Positions 22,178 through 32,800 of a stretch of DNA of 64,000 bases are shown one piece after another. The stretch is from Galeopsis tetrahit. Its lineage: Eukaryota > Streptophyta > Magnoliopsida > Lamiales > Lamiaceae. Position 1 is the stretch's first letter, and every line of letters starts with the position of its first letter. The DNA lies in the NCBI GenBank assembly GCA_963675135.1, contig OY776125.1:24788565-24852564 (forward strand). The letters run 5' to 3'. The notes under the pieces were generated by a model, which was not told the DNA's origin, did not search any database, and worked only from the letters and a program-made list of their open reading frames with translations. Position numbers and translations under genes: made by a program.

Positions 22178-22600
22178 TGTCTTCCACTGTACCCCCTCGT
22201 GAGGGTTTTGAGAATCTTCTGGGATAGGATTTATCGACAAGTTCATTATATCTTCCGTTGTATCCCCTACTCCCCCTAGCTTTAGAGGCTATCGTGAATA
22301 GGAACTTTAGGAAATATTCTTAGGTATTCTCCATTCGAGCGTTTATGAGTCGGTGTAAATTTTTCTATCTTTGCAGTATCTCTAACATGCTATATTTCAG
22401 TTCCCAAAATATATTCGTTATTTCAGCACTCATCATGCAGGCCTTCAACAATTATCTTAACACGATATTAACATATGAGAAACATTTCATCATGAAATTA
22501 ACGCATAAGAGTCATCTCATCACAATATCAACATGCATTTAGGGAAATTGCTGAAATTTTATCAAAACCGATGCTCCATTGATCGTAAACGTTTATCAAC
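22178..22600. other. Noncoding gypsy interior between the array and the conserved block
   Basis: No gene is supported. A 65-codon open frame at 22345-22542 is low complexity. Near-repeats of CATCATG- and CTCATCACAATATCAACA-type phrases occur around 22430-22535. Confidence 0.5.
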
Positions 22601-22604
22601 ATAG

Positions 22605-22705
22605 GCAAGTAAGGGGAACCTATGCCGGCCTCATTAAAAACCTCTCCGTGGTAAAACCCCAAGGGGAAACCCACGTAGAGGGAAAAAGAGTGCCGGTGAA
22701 GCAAT
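22605..22705. other. Conserved noncoding block downstream of gag-pol
   Basis: Plus-strand text such as GCCTCATTAAAAACCTCTCC, GGTAAAACCCC and GGGAAAAAGAGTGCCGG resembles a block I recall from many plant Tat-type elements between pol and the 3' region. The role is unknown. It lies 70 bp beyond the pol stop codon. Confidence 0.5.
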
Positions 22706-22774
22706 TATTCGAACGATAAGTAAGTATTCAAAATTGTTCATAAAGAAAAAGGAAGCAGGGGAATTACCCCTTCC

Positions 22775-25700
22775 TCAAACATAAAATCTCTTCAAGTGGC
22801 ATACGTTCCATGGCCTTAGTATCTCTTTCCCTGTCATGTCTTGGAGCTTGTATGCTCCACCTTTGAGTACCTGTATGACCCTGTATGGACCTTCCCAATT
22901 GGGTTCCATCTTTCCCGTGTTCTTCAAAGCATCTGCCCTCCGAAGGACTAAATCCCCAACTTTAAAGGAGCGAGGGATTACCCTGCGGTCATATGCTGCT
23001 TTGATCCGACTCTTGTACCTTTCTGCTTTTAATCTCGCCATCTCCCTCTCTTCATCTACTAGGTCCAGCGCTTCCCTCATCAATTCTTCATTTCTCTTTT
23101 CTTCGAAATAAGTGATCCGGTGTGATTTGAGTCTGGCTTCAGGAGGTATCACTGCTGCTGCTCCATATACCAAGTAGAAGGGAGATTCACCTGTAGCTGT
23201 TTTAGGGCTGGTTCGGTAGGACCAGAGGACGTTGTCCAACTCCTGCACCCATTTTCCTCCTACCTCTGCCAATCGTGTTCGAATACCATCGACCAGGATC
23301 CTGTTTGTAACCTCTACCTTCCCATTAGCTTGGGGATGGGCTACTGAAGTAAACCTCTGTGTGATGTTCCATCTCTCGCACCATCTTCTTACTTTCTCTC
23401 CATTAAATTGCGTCCCGTTATCGGAAACCAAGATTCTAGGTACTCCAAACCTGCAACAAATATGTCTAGCAAGAAAAGTAATTACATTGTCCTCTTCGAT
23501 TTTGGCCAAGGGCACAGCCTCTACCCATTTACTGAAATAATCCACGGCTACAATTAGAAATTTTCTCCCTCCTGGTGCCAAGGGGAAGGGTCCCACCAGA
23601 TCGATTCCCCATTTAGCGAAGGGACAGGGCGAGTACATAGCCCCCATTTCTTCTGCGGGTACCCGTATCAAGGGTCCATTCTTCTGGCACTTCTCACACC
23701 TCTTCACATATTCTCTAGCGTCTCTGATTATATTAGGCCAGTAGAAACCTGCCCTAAATACTTTCTTCACCATGGTCTGGTACCCTTCATGGCTGGATGC
23801 GCAACCTTCATGGATGTCTTTGATCACTAGCTCTGCTTCTCTTTTTGAAAGGCATTTCAAGTAAGGTTGAGTGAAGGACCTCTTGTACAATTGGCCTCCC
23901 AGGATGCAATACTTCCTTCTCCAAGCCTTTGCCTCTCTGGACATTGGGGTTACTGGGCCACTATTCAGTTCTTCCCATATTTCTTTCCTCCAATCATCCC
24001 CTGCTGTTATCTCTCCAATCAAGGTTTCCGTAGCTACTTGATCTGCCACCAACAGGGTTACCTTTCCATCTCCCTCGAATTCAGTGGAACTAGCCAATTT
24101 TGACAGTCCATCCGCTTTCGTATTTTCTTCTCTTGGTACCTGTACCACTTCAAAAGTATGGAATTTATTTTTTAGTTTCTTTACCTCTTCTAGATAAGTG
24201 ATCATTCTCTCATCCTTGGCGAGGTACTCCCCCATGACCTGCTGTACTATTAGCTGTGAATCGGAATACAGGGTGACCTTCTGTGCCCCTAACTCTGCAG
24301 CCATGCTAGCTCCTCTGATCAGGGCCTCATATTCTGCTCCATTATTTGAGGTGGAAAATCGGAATTTGACAGCCACCTGCATTTCCTGACCTTCAGGGTC
24401 AATCAGTAATATCCCTGCTCCACATCCCAAGGCGGATGCTGAGCCATCCACATATACCTTCCATCCTTGTTCTTCTACCACTCTGGTAGACTCTTGAATA
24501 AAATCTGCTAGAGCTTGGGCCTTGATGGCTCTCCTTAAGGTTCTGAAGAAGTGATGACTCTTTTCTGCTGACCTTGATATGAACCTACTGAGAGCTGCAA
24601 TCCTGCCGTTCAGGGTTTGCAATTCCTTCAAATTCCGAGGGGGTTGCATGTCGAGCACCGCCTTTACCTTAACAGGGTTCACTTCTATCCCTCTTTGAGT
24701 CACCATATATCCCAGAAATTTCCCTGACCCTACTCCAAAAGAACATTTAGCAGGGTTCAATTTAATACCATTCTCTCGAATTACCTGAAATATCTCCTTC
24801 AAGTCGTCAATATGTCCCTCTGCCTTGACACTTTTAGCTAGCATATCGTCCACGTAAACCTCCATGTTCCTGCCTATCTGCCCTCGGAACACCGAGTCTA
24901 CCATTCTTTGATAGGTTGCTCCTGCATTTATCAGTCCAAAAGGCATACGTACATAACCGAAAGTACCACATGTCGCTATAAAGCATACCTTTGGTATATC
25001 GAGGGGGTTCAGCTGGATCTGATGGTACCCCTGATATGCGTCCATCATGCTGAGTAATTCAAACCCAGATGTGGCATCCACCAGTTGGTCGATCCTGGGC
25101 AAAGGGTAGTGGTCTTTAGGGCAGGCTTTGTTCAAGTCCCTAAAGTCAATGCACATCCTCCACTTGCCAGCTCCCTTGGACACCAACACTGCATTCGATA
25201 GCCATTCAGGGAACTGGACTCTTTTCACGTGCCCTGCATTCAACAATTTATCGATTTCCTCTTTTACTATGAGGTTCTTCTCTTTACCGAAGTTCCTCAA
25301 CTTCTGTTTCACGGGCCTGGCTTTGGGATCCACATTCAAGTGGTGCACTGCTATTTCTGGAGGAATACCCGTCATATCCGTCGCTGTGAATGCAAAGATG
25401 TCTGCATTTTGCTGGAGGGCAAGTATCATCTTTCCCTGGAGCTCGGGGTTCATGTTCGTACCTATCCTGGTTGTAAATCCCTCCTTTCCTGGGTAGAGCT
25501 CGATGCTCATCAGCTCCTCGTCTGCTTTAACTTTGGGTTGCTCTTGTACTAGCTCACCCACTTTCTGTCTCTTCAATTCAGGGTCTTTTCCCTTAAATCT
25601 CTCCATTCCTCTGAACACGGCCCTGTCTGCTATCTTGACCGATTCCACATAACACTTCCTTGCCTGATACTGATCACCACATATCTCTCCCACACCCCCC

Positions 25701-28003
25701 AAGGTAGGGAACTTCATCTTCATGTGGAAGGTGGAGATCACTGCCTGAAAAATATTCAAGCTTGGCCGTCCCATTACTACGTTATAGGAAGATGGGACGT
25801 CTACAATCAAGAACTCTATGACTTGTACTCGACGATTAGGGGCAACTCCTAACCCTACTTGTAGTAACGCTGAACCAAGGGGTTGAATGGCTCCCCCTGA
25901 GAATCCATACAGAGCTGTTTCCACCGGTCTAAGCTTTATATTCAAGTCCATCTTCTTGAAACAGTCGAAGAGCATGATGTCGGCAGAGCTTCCAGTGTCT
26001 ACAAAAATTCTTGCTACATCGTATCCTGCTATATCCGTGGTAATGACCAGTGCGTCATTATGAATTTCTCTAGGCTCTCCAGCGTCCTCTGGCCCAAAAT
26101 GAATGTCTGGGCCCTCTGCCATCTTTCCCACTTCATGGTACTCTATATTTCTCTCATTCTTCAGCGACCGAACGCTCTGCTTTCTCTGCCTGAAGGAGTC
26201 CCCATCAGCAGGGCCTCCCATTATCATATGAATAGTTCCCCTCTTCTGAGGAGGGGGTGGTGGCTCCTCATTGTCCTTCCTCTGATCTCTCCTGTCGTCT
26301 TCCTGCTTCCCCTCGGGGTCCTTTCTCTTTTGACCCCTGGGGCCTTGTCGATCTCTGAAAATAAACTCTTTGAGGTGGCCTGCCTGAATCATCCTCTCTA
26401 TCTCATCCTTCAGATGCCAACATTGGTTGGTATCATGGCCATAATCGTTATGGAACCTACAGAACTTGTTTGACTTTGGGTTTTGGGGACCTCTGCTTCT
26501 TGAATAGGGGAATTTCATATCTGGATGGTCCCCTGCCACCTCCAGGACTTCGGCTGGTTCTATCTTCAAAGGGGTATATCTCTTCGCCCCTCTCCTGGGA
26601 TTCCAGGGTGCAGCTTCCTCTCTTCTCACGTTTTCCAGTCTCCTGGAGCTCCGATGTCTCTCTAGACTTGGCCTTCTAAGTGGAATTTCTTTCCTCCTTT
26701 CTCCATTACTCACTATAGCCCGGGTCTCCGATCGTTTAGCTTTCCTTACCTCCTCCAGGGTGAGGTATTTCTCTGCTCTCCTCAACAATTCATCGAAAGT
26801 CCGAACCGGCTTCTTAGCTAAAGAGGTGAATAGATCTCCGTCACGCAACCCGTTGGTGAGGGCATTGATTTTAACCTCCGAGGAGGCTGTAGGTACTTCT
26901 AAGGCCGCTTGGTTGAATCTTTTCAAGAAAGCCCGTAAGCTCTCATTCTCTCCCTGACGCATGTTGAACAAAGTAAGGGTAGCTCTAGGCTGTCTCCTAG
27001 CGCTGGCAAATTGGTGCAGGAACAATTCGCTGAATTCGGACCATGAGTGGATAGTATCTGGTCCTAACTGCGTAAACCACTGCTGTGCAGCCTTGGACAA
27101 GGTAGTCAGGAATACTCGACATTTGACACCTTCTCCATACCGGTGCAGTAAGGCCGCATTCTCAAATCTCATCAAGTGCTCATAGGGATCCGAAGTGCCA
27201 TCGTATTCGAAATTTAAAGATTTGAAGTTAGAAGGCAGTTCGTCTTGTAAAATAGTAGGTGAAAATTGATATCCAGTGGTGTAAGAGGGTTTACTTACGT
27301 TGTCAGTAATATGTCTCTGCATATCCCTCATCTCTTTACGCAGGGCTTGTATCTGATCACTGACGGCCCCTTGATATGTGTCGTCCGTGCTTTCTCCCAT
27401 CCCCGTATCCAGGGTGATATCTCCAAGGACTCTCTCTGCATCTCTCCGAAGGGGTCTTTCCAGGACGCTTCTCTCAGCCTGGGAAGGTACTTTCTCTTCC
27501 GGGTTTCGAGGGAGATCTTCGTTCCTGGAAGGGACTGGGACCGAATCAATGACATGTTCGGGTGGATTTGGTCGTGTGCCCTTATGAACAGGTTCGGGAG
27601 GGCGAAGTCCTCGAGCAGCAATTATCCTCTCCACTGATTGCGCTATCATCTCATCCAACTGATCTCGAGAGACGGTCAAGAGTTCTGGTTGAGTGTTAGG
27701 GTTATCCTTATTGATCCCACTCCCTGATGCTCCTGAGATACCTGGTGTGTCTCCATCCTGAGTGGGAGGGATATCCTCCGGTACGCGGTCTACCGGCTGT
27801 TTCCCTAGATTTTGGTTTGAGGGAAAACCTGGAGGAGGGATGTCTTCTGATGTGTGATCCATGGGACGTTTCCCTAAATTCCGATTTAAGGGAAATCCTG
27901 GAGGGGGCGGAGGAAGAGGAGGCGGAGGAGTGGAATCTCCTTTCTCCTTCGTCTGCTTTGTTGGATCTTGTCCTCCACCCATATAGTATGGAACTTTTCT
28001 CAC
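22775..28003 (-). CDS. Gypsy gag-pol polyprotein (1742 residues, open)
   Basis: A Pro-rich N-terminus is followed by a Retrotrans_gag region at about 240-440 and a short Cys/His knuckle near 540 (CRFHNDYGHDTNQC). Then come aspartic protease DTGSSAD at about 668, reverse transcriptase with YVDD at about 1049, RNase H beginning VDGSAS at about 1184, integrase zinc finger HEGY...CEKC at about 1402-1440, and the integrase core D1465-D1527-E1563 (D-x35-E spacing for the last pair). The C-terminal region retains a chromodomain-free basic tail. The RT connection runs straight from FFRTLRR into AIKAQALADF at about 1157. That omits the ~150-residue native RNase H normally between them in this lineage. 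The start ATG lies 17 bases inside the primer binding site. No stop or frameshift is present. Confidence 0.92.
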   Translation of the reverse strand: MRKVPYYMGGGQDPTKQTKEKGDSTPPPPLPPPPPGFPLNRNLGKRPMDHTSEDIPPPGFPSNQNLGKQPVDRVPEDIPPTQDGDTPGISGASGSGINKDNPNTQPELLTVSRDQLDEMIAQSVERIIAARGLRPPEPVHKGTRPNPPEHVIDSVPVPSRNEDLPRNPEEKVPSQAERSVLERPLRRDAERVLGDITLDTGMGESTDDTYQGAVSDQIQALRKEMRDMQRHITDNVSKPSYTTGYQFSPTILQDELPSNFKSLNFEYDGTSDPYEHLMRFENAALLHRYGEGVKCRVFLTTLSKAAQQWFTQLGPDTIHSWSEFSELFLHQFASARRQPRATLTLFNMRQGENESLRAFLKRFNQAALEVPTASSEVKINALTNGLRDGDLFTSLAKKPVRTFDELLRRAEKYLTLEEVRKAKRSETRAIVSNGERRKEIPLRRPSLERHRSSRRLENVRREEAAPWNPRRGAKRYTPLKIEPAEVLEVAGDHPDMKFPYSRSRGPQNPKSNKFCRFHNDYGHDTNQCWHLKDEIERMIQAGHLKEFIFRDRQGPRGQKRKDPEGKQEDDRRDQRKDNEEPPPPPQKRGTIHMIMGGPADGDSFRQRKQSVRSLKNERNIEYHEVGKMAEGPDIHFGPEDAGEPREIHNDALVITTDIAGYDVARIFVDTGSSADIMLFDCFKKMDLNIKLRPVETALYGFSGGAIQPLGSALLQVGLGVAPNRRVQVIEFLIVDVPSSYNVVMGRPSLNIFQAVISTFHMKMKFPTLGGVGEICGDQYQARKCYVESVKIADRAVFRGMERFKGKDPELKRQKVGELVQEQPKVKADEELMSIELYPGKEGFTTRIGTNMNPELQGKMILALQQNADIFAFTATDMTGIPPEIAVHHLNVDPKARPVKQKLRNFGKEKNLIVKEEIDKLLNAGHVKRVQFPEWLSNAVLVSKGAGKWRMCIDFRDLNKACPKDHYPLPRIDQLVDATSGFELLSMMDAYQGYHQIQLNPLDIPKVCFIATCGTFGYVRMPFGLINAGATYQRMVDSVFRGQIGRNMEVYVDDMLAKSVKAEGHIDDLKEIFQVIRENGIKLNPAKCSFGVGSGKFLGYMVTQRGIEVNPVKVKAVLDMQPPRNLKELQTLNGRIAALSRFISRSAEKSHHFFRTLRRAIKAQALADFIQESTRVVEEQGWKVYVDGSASALGCGAGILLIDPEGQEMQVAVKFRFSTSNNGAEYEALIRGASMAAELGAQKVTLYSDSQLIVQQVMGEYLAKDERMITYLEEVKKLKNKFHTFEVVQVPREENTKADGLSKLASSTEFEGDGKVTLLVADQVATETLIGEITAGDDWRKEIWEELNSGPVTPMSREAKAWRRKYCILGGQLYKRSFTQPYLKCLSKREAELVIKDIHEGCASSHEGYQTMVKKVFRAGFYWPNIIRDAREYVKRCEKCQKNGPLIRVPAEEMGAMYSPCPFAKWGIDLVGPFPLAPGGRKFLIVAVDYFSKWVEAVPLAKIEEDNVITFLARHICCRFGVPRILVSDNGTQFNGEKVRRWCERWNITQRFTSVAHPQANGKVEVTNRILVDGIRTRLAEVGGKWVQELDNVLWSYRTSPKTATGESPFYLVYGAAAVIPPEARLKSHRITYFEEKRNEELMREALDLVDEEREMARLKAERYKSRIKAAYDRRVIPRSFKVGDLVLRRADALKNTGKMEPNWEGPYRVIQVLKGGAYKLQDMTGKEILRPWNVCHLKRFYV

Positions 28004-28019
28004 GCCTTAGCTTGAAATG

Positions 28020-28037
28020 TTCCCACAGACGGCGCCA
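28020..28037 (-). other. Primer binding site of the gypsy element
   Basis: Minus-strand TGGCGCCGTCTGTGGGAA, two bases after the 5' LTR. TGGCGCC is a common plant gypsy PBS start; the primer tRNA is not assigned here. Confidence 0.85.
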
Positions 28038-28039
28038 GT

Positions 28040-28800
28040 TGATGCGTCGAAAAAGAACGCGCTCGGATCTCAGCCGTTCCTTTGCGAGCACTATCGATCA
28101 CGATCTCAATCACTCGTTCGCCTTTAACAATCCTCGTATGAATCTTCTCGTAAGTCCAAATTTGGCCTGCAAAAGTACACCGGAGGGGGCCTCCGGCGTA
28201 GAAACTCCGACGCTCAAGTCAGAACTTATCGTAGGCGAAATCAAAGAGAAATTCCCCTGTATATCTAGGGGAATTCCGGCGAATATCGTGAAGTCTCTCT
28301 TCACTATTAGCGTATATTTTGTATGGCAGTGTGTATAATCAATAAAATGTGTGTGTCGTCATCATAACTTAATCCAGAATATGGAAATAACCTTCTTTAT
28401 ATACCTGGCCCCTCTCTGCGGAGAGGGGATGACTTCTTCTCCCTATATTCTTGGTCCCTTCCCAAGAATCCAGCTTCCAAGCCCCTCAAGAATCGGGCCT
28501 TCCCCTGAAGACTCGGTTTTGGAGCATATCATCCCCTATTTTCGTGGGTTTGACTCACTCATTTATCTTGACTAGGAAAGAGTGATTACGTGTTCCATAT
28601 GTGGGCCTGATCTTTTCAGGCCCAAAGGCTATTAATTCCTCCGTATATGGGCCAAAGGCCCAATTTCTCTGATTCTTCTAATCAAGCCCAGGGGGTGTAT
28701 TAATCCTGTTTCTTCAATATATTAACCTAATTACAGCTATCATAACTTATCCTGTTTCCACGTGTCGACTCCTCCAAGAGCGACATATTTATCTACATCA
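28040..28800 (-). repeat. 5' LTR of the gypsy element
   Basis: 761 bp copy of the left LTR. On the minus strand it contains TATATAAAG (28403 down to 28395), a good TATA box for the element's own transcript. A perfect 8-bp-stem hairpin (28409-28428) lies immediately upstream of it. Confidence 0.93.
28395..28403 (-). promoter_or_regulatory. TATA box in the gypsy 5' LTR
   Basis: TATATAAAG on the minus strand, about 355 bp before the LTR end. This would give a transcript containing R-U5, the primer binding site and gag-pol. Confidence 0.6.
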
Positions 28801-28990
28801 ATATATATATATATATATATTTAAATTCGGTATAGGGCGGGGCAGGGCAGAGCAATAAATATGTAAACACATGCCTGCCCTGCTCTGCGCGCGGGGCGGG
28901 GCTGACTTGCCCCATTCTCAGAATGGGACAGAGCAGGGCAGGTCAAAATCTCTCGGGGCAGGGCGGGGCGACTCCGGGGCAGGTCATTTT

Positions 28991-29175
28991 TATTAGGAAA
29001 GATTATCTAGATCCTTCTAGATAAATCTTTCAAACCTTATCATTATCTTTATCTCATGTATTTAGGGAATCTGTTAGATTTAAATTCAAATCTACTTTGC
29101 TGCAAGTGTACGCATATATATATACAGCCTCTGTAATCTCATAATTTCAATGAAACACAGTTTATAAATCTTATA
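28991..29175 (+). repeat. 5' LTR of the outer copia
   Basis: 185 bp. Contains a TATA-like run TATATATATA at about 29114-29124 and an internal palindrome CTAGATCCTTCTAG. G versus A at about position 120 distinguishes it from the 3' copy. Confidence 0.92.
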
Positions 29176-29220
29176 TGGTATCAGTTAAGGTTTCGATCTA
29201 AACCCTTTCCGCTGCTCAAT

Positions 29221-29424
29221 ATGTCATCCGATACTACTGACACATCCGTCACCGAGAGGCCCACTCCTCCCTCTCCTCCATCTCTGGTTCCAATTTCAGC
29301 TCGTCATGATCTCCCGATCAAACTATCCCACAATAACTACCCCTTTTGGCGTGCGCACCTGCTTGCCCTTTTAAAAGGACACAACCTTCTCGGCTTTGTT
29401 GATGGTACAAAGCGATGTCCTCCC
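29221..29424 (+). pseudogene. Outer copia gag, N-terminal fragment before the insertion
   Basis: Starts MSSDTTDTSVTERPTPPSPP and shows the early copia gag phrase KLSHNNYPFWRAHLLALLKG. It is cut after about 68 codons by the inner copia insertion. The same frame resumes at 34118-34122, where the duplicated CTCCC lies. Confidence 0.85.
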
Positions 29425-29597
29425 TAATAGTATCAAATAAATTAGAATAAATCAAGATGATTTGGTCCTTAATTATTCCACAAATTTAGGGATTGAAATC
29501 CTTTGACTTTCCATAGTAGTTTCCTAATCTTTTGTATATATTAACAGTGTAATTACTTTCATAATTCATTTGATAAAAATACAATTTTATACTTACA
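29425..29597 (+). repeat. 5' LTR of the inner copia
   Basis: 173 bp, from TAATAGTATC to ATACTTACA. Contains a TGTATATATTAA sequence at about 29533-29544 that could serve as TATA box. Confidence 0.93.
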
Positions 29598-29856
29598 TGG
29601 TATCAGTTTCTAGGGCACGAAACCTTTTCGCCGCCTACTCTGTCTTCTAGACTCTCTTTTTTCTCTACTCAATACACTGCTGCTTTCTTTTCCCCTTTTC
29701 TCACAATAAAATTTCCACCGCCCATTGTTACTTTGATAAACATATATCACTCACCTCCATTTATTTATTATTATTTTTTCCCCTCAAATATCAAATCTCT
29801 GAGGCCCTACTCTCTCCATTCTTTTCCACGAACCCCTGTTACTTTTAATTTCCACC

Positions 29857-32800
29857 ATGGCCGCTTCAACTGATTCTTCTACCACACTTCCATACAATAC
29901 TTTAATCCACATGCTCACAATAAAACTTACTTCTACAAATTACCTCCTTTGGCGCAGTCAGGTATCACCTCTTCTGATTGGGCAAGGCCTCATCGACCTT
30001 GTCGACGGAACACGGTCGCCACCGCCGTCCGAGATCGATTCAGCCGGAAAACCTGCCCCCAATCCAGCCTACGCCGCCTGGCGTGTTGAGGACCAGCGAC
30101 TTGTAAGTCTTATTTTTTCTTCTTTGACCGAGGAGGCTATGTCCGTTGTGGTGGGTTGTTCTTCGGCTCGGGAGGTGTGGCTTGCTCTCGAAAACTCATT
30201 CAGCCATCACTCAAAGGCTCGTGAGTTTCGTCTCAAGGGCCAACTTCAATCGATTAAAAAGGGTGAAAAATCGGTAGCCGATTTTTGTCGCGATTTCAAG
30301 CTCATTTGCGATCAATTATCGGCTATCGGTAGCAATGTGGACGCCACTGATAAAATTCATCTATTTCTCAAGGGTCTTGGTCCTGCTTTCTCAAGTTTTT
30401 CTGCTACACAAATGGCTTTGTCGCCTCTTCCTACCTTTGCAGACCTCCAAAATAATGCCGAGGCTTGGGATTTGTTTCAACAGGCGCTTGACCCGCCCGC
30501 TCCTGTCCAGGTCGCTTACACTGCTCATCCTGTCCGTTTTAATGGTAAGCTCGGGGGTCGTGGTCCTGCTCAACGTCGTCCACCTCATTGTCAGATTTGT
30601 CGTACCAATGGGCACTATGCGAATGCATGCCCAGATCGTTATGCACAACCCCCTGCAGCCTCGTCCCCTTTGTCGGCTCCACCTGCCCGTCCTATTCCAG
30701 TCCCTCCGCCCTCTCTTGGTGATGCCTCTGCTAATATAGCAGAAGCTTTTCAGGCTGCTTGTTCCGTCTCTGATGCCCCGTCTGACTGGTATCTCGACAC
30801 TGGAGCTTCTGCTCATATGACCCCTTCCACATCTCGGCTAGACTCTTCTGTTCCATATACAGGTTTGGACTCTGTCGTCGTTGGTAATGGCGCTTCTCTT
30901 TCTATTTCTCATATTGGGTCTCTTGTTTTAAATCCTTATATTTCTTTGTCAAATGTTATGGTTGTTCCAGGCCTCACCAAAAATTTGCTATCTGTTAGCA
31001 GATTAACGGCTGATCTGCCTGTTTCTGTTGTTTTTAATGATAATTGTTTTTTGGTTCAGCATCGGGTCACTCAAGCTATACTGGCTCGGGGCAGTCGTAG
31101 AAATGGCCTTTACGTTTTGGATGTTATGCAATTGGCTATGGTTGCTTCCAGTTCTCCAAAGGCCTCGTTTGAGTTATGGCACTCAAGACTAGGCCATGTT
31201 TCTTTTGATGTAATTTCGTTACTGCAAAAACTTGGTTTTATTACTGTTACTGCTTTATTGCCTAAACCTGTGCTTTGTGATTCGTGTGAACAAGCTAAAA
31301 GCAAACGCTTGCCTTTTAATTTGGACATTAAGCGTGCATCTTCTGTTCTGGACATTATTCATTGTGACTTGTGGGGCCCTGCGCCCGTGTGTTCTGATTC
31401 TGGTTTTCGTTATTATGTCATATTTGTGGACGATTTTTCACGTTTTACTTGGTTATATCCGTTACGGCATAAATCTGATTTTTTTGAGGTACTCCTCCAA
31501 TTTACTAAATTTGTTGAGAATCAATTTTCTTGTCATATTAAAACATTTCATAGTGATGGAGGTACCGAATTTACTAATAATAAAGTGCAACATTTTTTCC
31601 AAAATAAGGGCGTTCGTCATATTTTTTCTTGCCCTTACACACCAGCTCAAAACGGTCGGGCCGAACGTAAACATAGACATATCACTGAGACCGGTCTTAC
31701 CATGCTCTTCCACTCTCACACTCCAATGAATTTTTGGGTGGATGCTTTTAGTAGTGCTGTCTATATTATTAATCGTTTGCCATCTAAAATTCTTGATGGA
31801 AAATCCCCGTATGAATTGCTATTTTCAACTACTCCAAACTTTGGAAATTTTCACCCATTTGGTTGCAGGGTCTATCCTTGCCTCAGAGACTATACCAAAA
31901 ACAAATTTGAGCCCCGTAGCAAGGCGTGTATTTTCTTGGGCTACAGCAGCTCCCACAAAGGGTTTCGTTGCTACGATCCTTCATCCTTCCGCATCTATAT
32001 TTCTCGTCATGCTAAGTTTGATGAACTTTCTTTTCCTTTTTCTAAATTACCTAGCCTAACAAACTCTTCTTCTTTGTCCATTTCAGAATTTTTTGAGCCT
32101 TTCAGGTCGTCGGGCCATGTTCCTTCTCTAGTGCCTCCGGTTGTTGAGGTTTCTCCTAGTCTTCCTTGTTCATTGTGTCCTTCGCTAGATCCTGTCTCTA
32201 CTACACCTGTTATTGCACTAGATGATCATACACCTACTCATGAGGTTGTCGCTATCCCAACTGTCGATCCAACACCAGTTGCTTCACCCCCTAAGGCTAC
32301 ACATCCTAAGCGCACCCGTGCTAAGTCTGGTATTTTTAAACCAAAACATGTTACATATTATGCCCATTCTTCACTTTTTCATGCTCTTGTTGCAGTTAGT
32401 GAACCCCGTGGCGTCAAGTCTGCTTTAAAGCGCCCTGAATGGGTCGCTGCAATGCATGAAGAGCTCTCTGCTTTGTCTAACAATCAGACGTGGGATCTTG
32501 TGCCTCGTCCTGCTAATACAAATGTTGTGGGCTCTAAATGGGTCTTCCGCACCAAATTTTTGGCAGACGGTTCAATCGATCGTCACAAAGCTCGTCTCGT
32601 TGCTCAAGGTTTCACTCAGCTCCCTGGCTTTGACTACTCGCATACGTTCAGTCCTGTCGTACGTGCCTCTACTGTTCGGGTTGTTCTCTCTCTTGCTGTT
32701 TTACGAAATTGGCCTCTTCATCAGCTTGACGTGAAAAATGCCTTTCTGAATGGTGTTCTGCCAAAGCCGGTTTTTATGGAGCAGCCCCCTGGATTTCTTG

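Larger units (their letters stand above)
17634..28800 (-). mobile_element. Complete Ty3/gypsy retrotransposon, Tat/Retand-like
   Basis: 11,167 bp with two 761-bp LTRs that differ at one base by eye, and flanking ATATA (17629-17633 and 28801-28805). That duplication is weakly informative because it lies in a TA repeat. On the minus strand the order is 5' LTR (right), primer binding site, 1742-residue gag-pol, a conserved noncoding block, a tandem array, an antisense spliced ORF, a polypurine tract and the 3' LTR (left). The antisense ORF and internal satellite-like array are features described for Tat-lineage elements (Retand, Ogre and relatives). Near-identical LTRs imply a recent insertion. 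Confidence 0.92.

Noticed and set aside
27727..28338. 203-codon plus-strand frame across the gypsy gag start and LTR
   Set aside because: Antisense shadow of the gag N-terminus continuing into the LTR; no domain.
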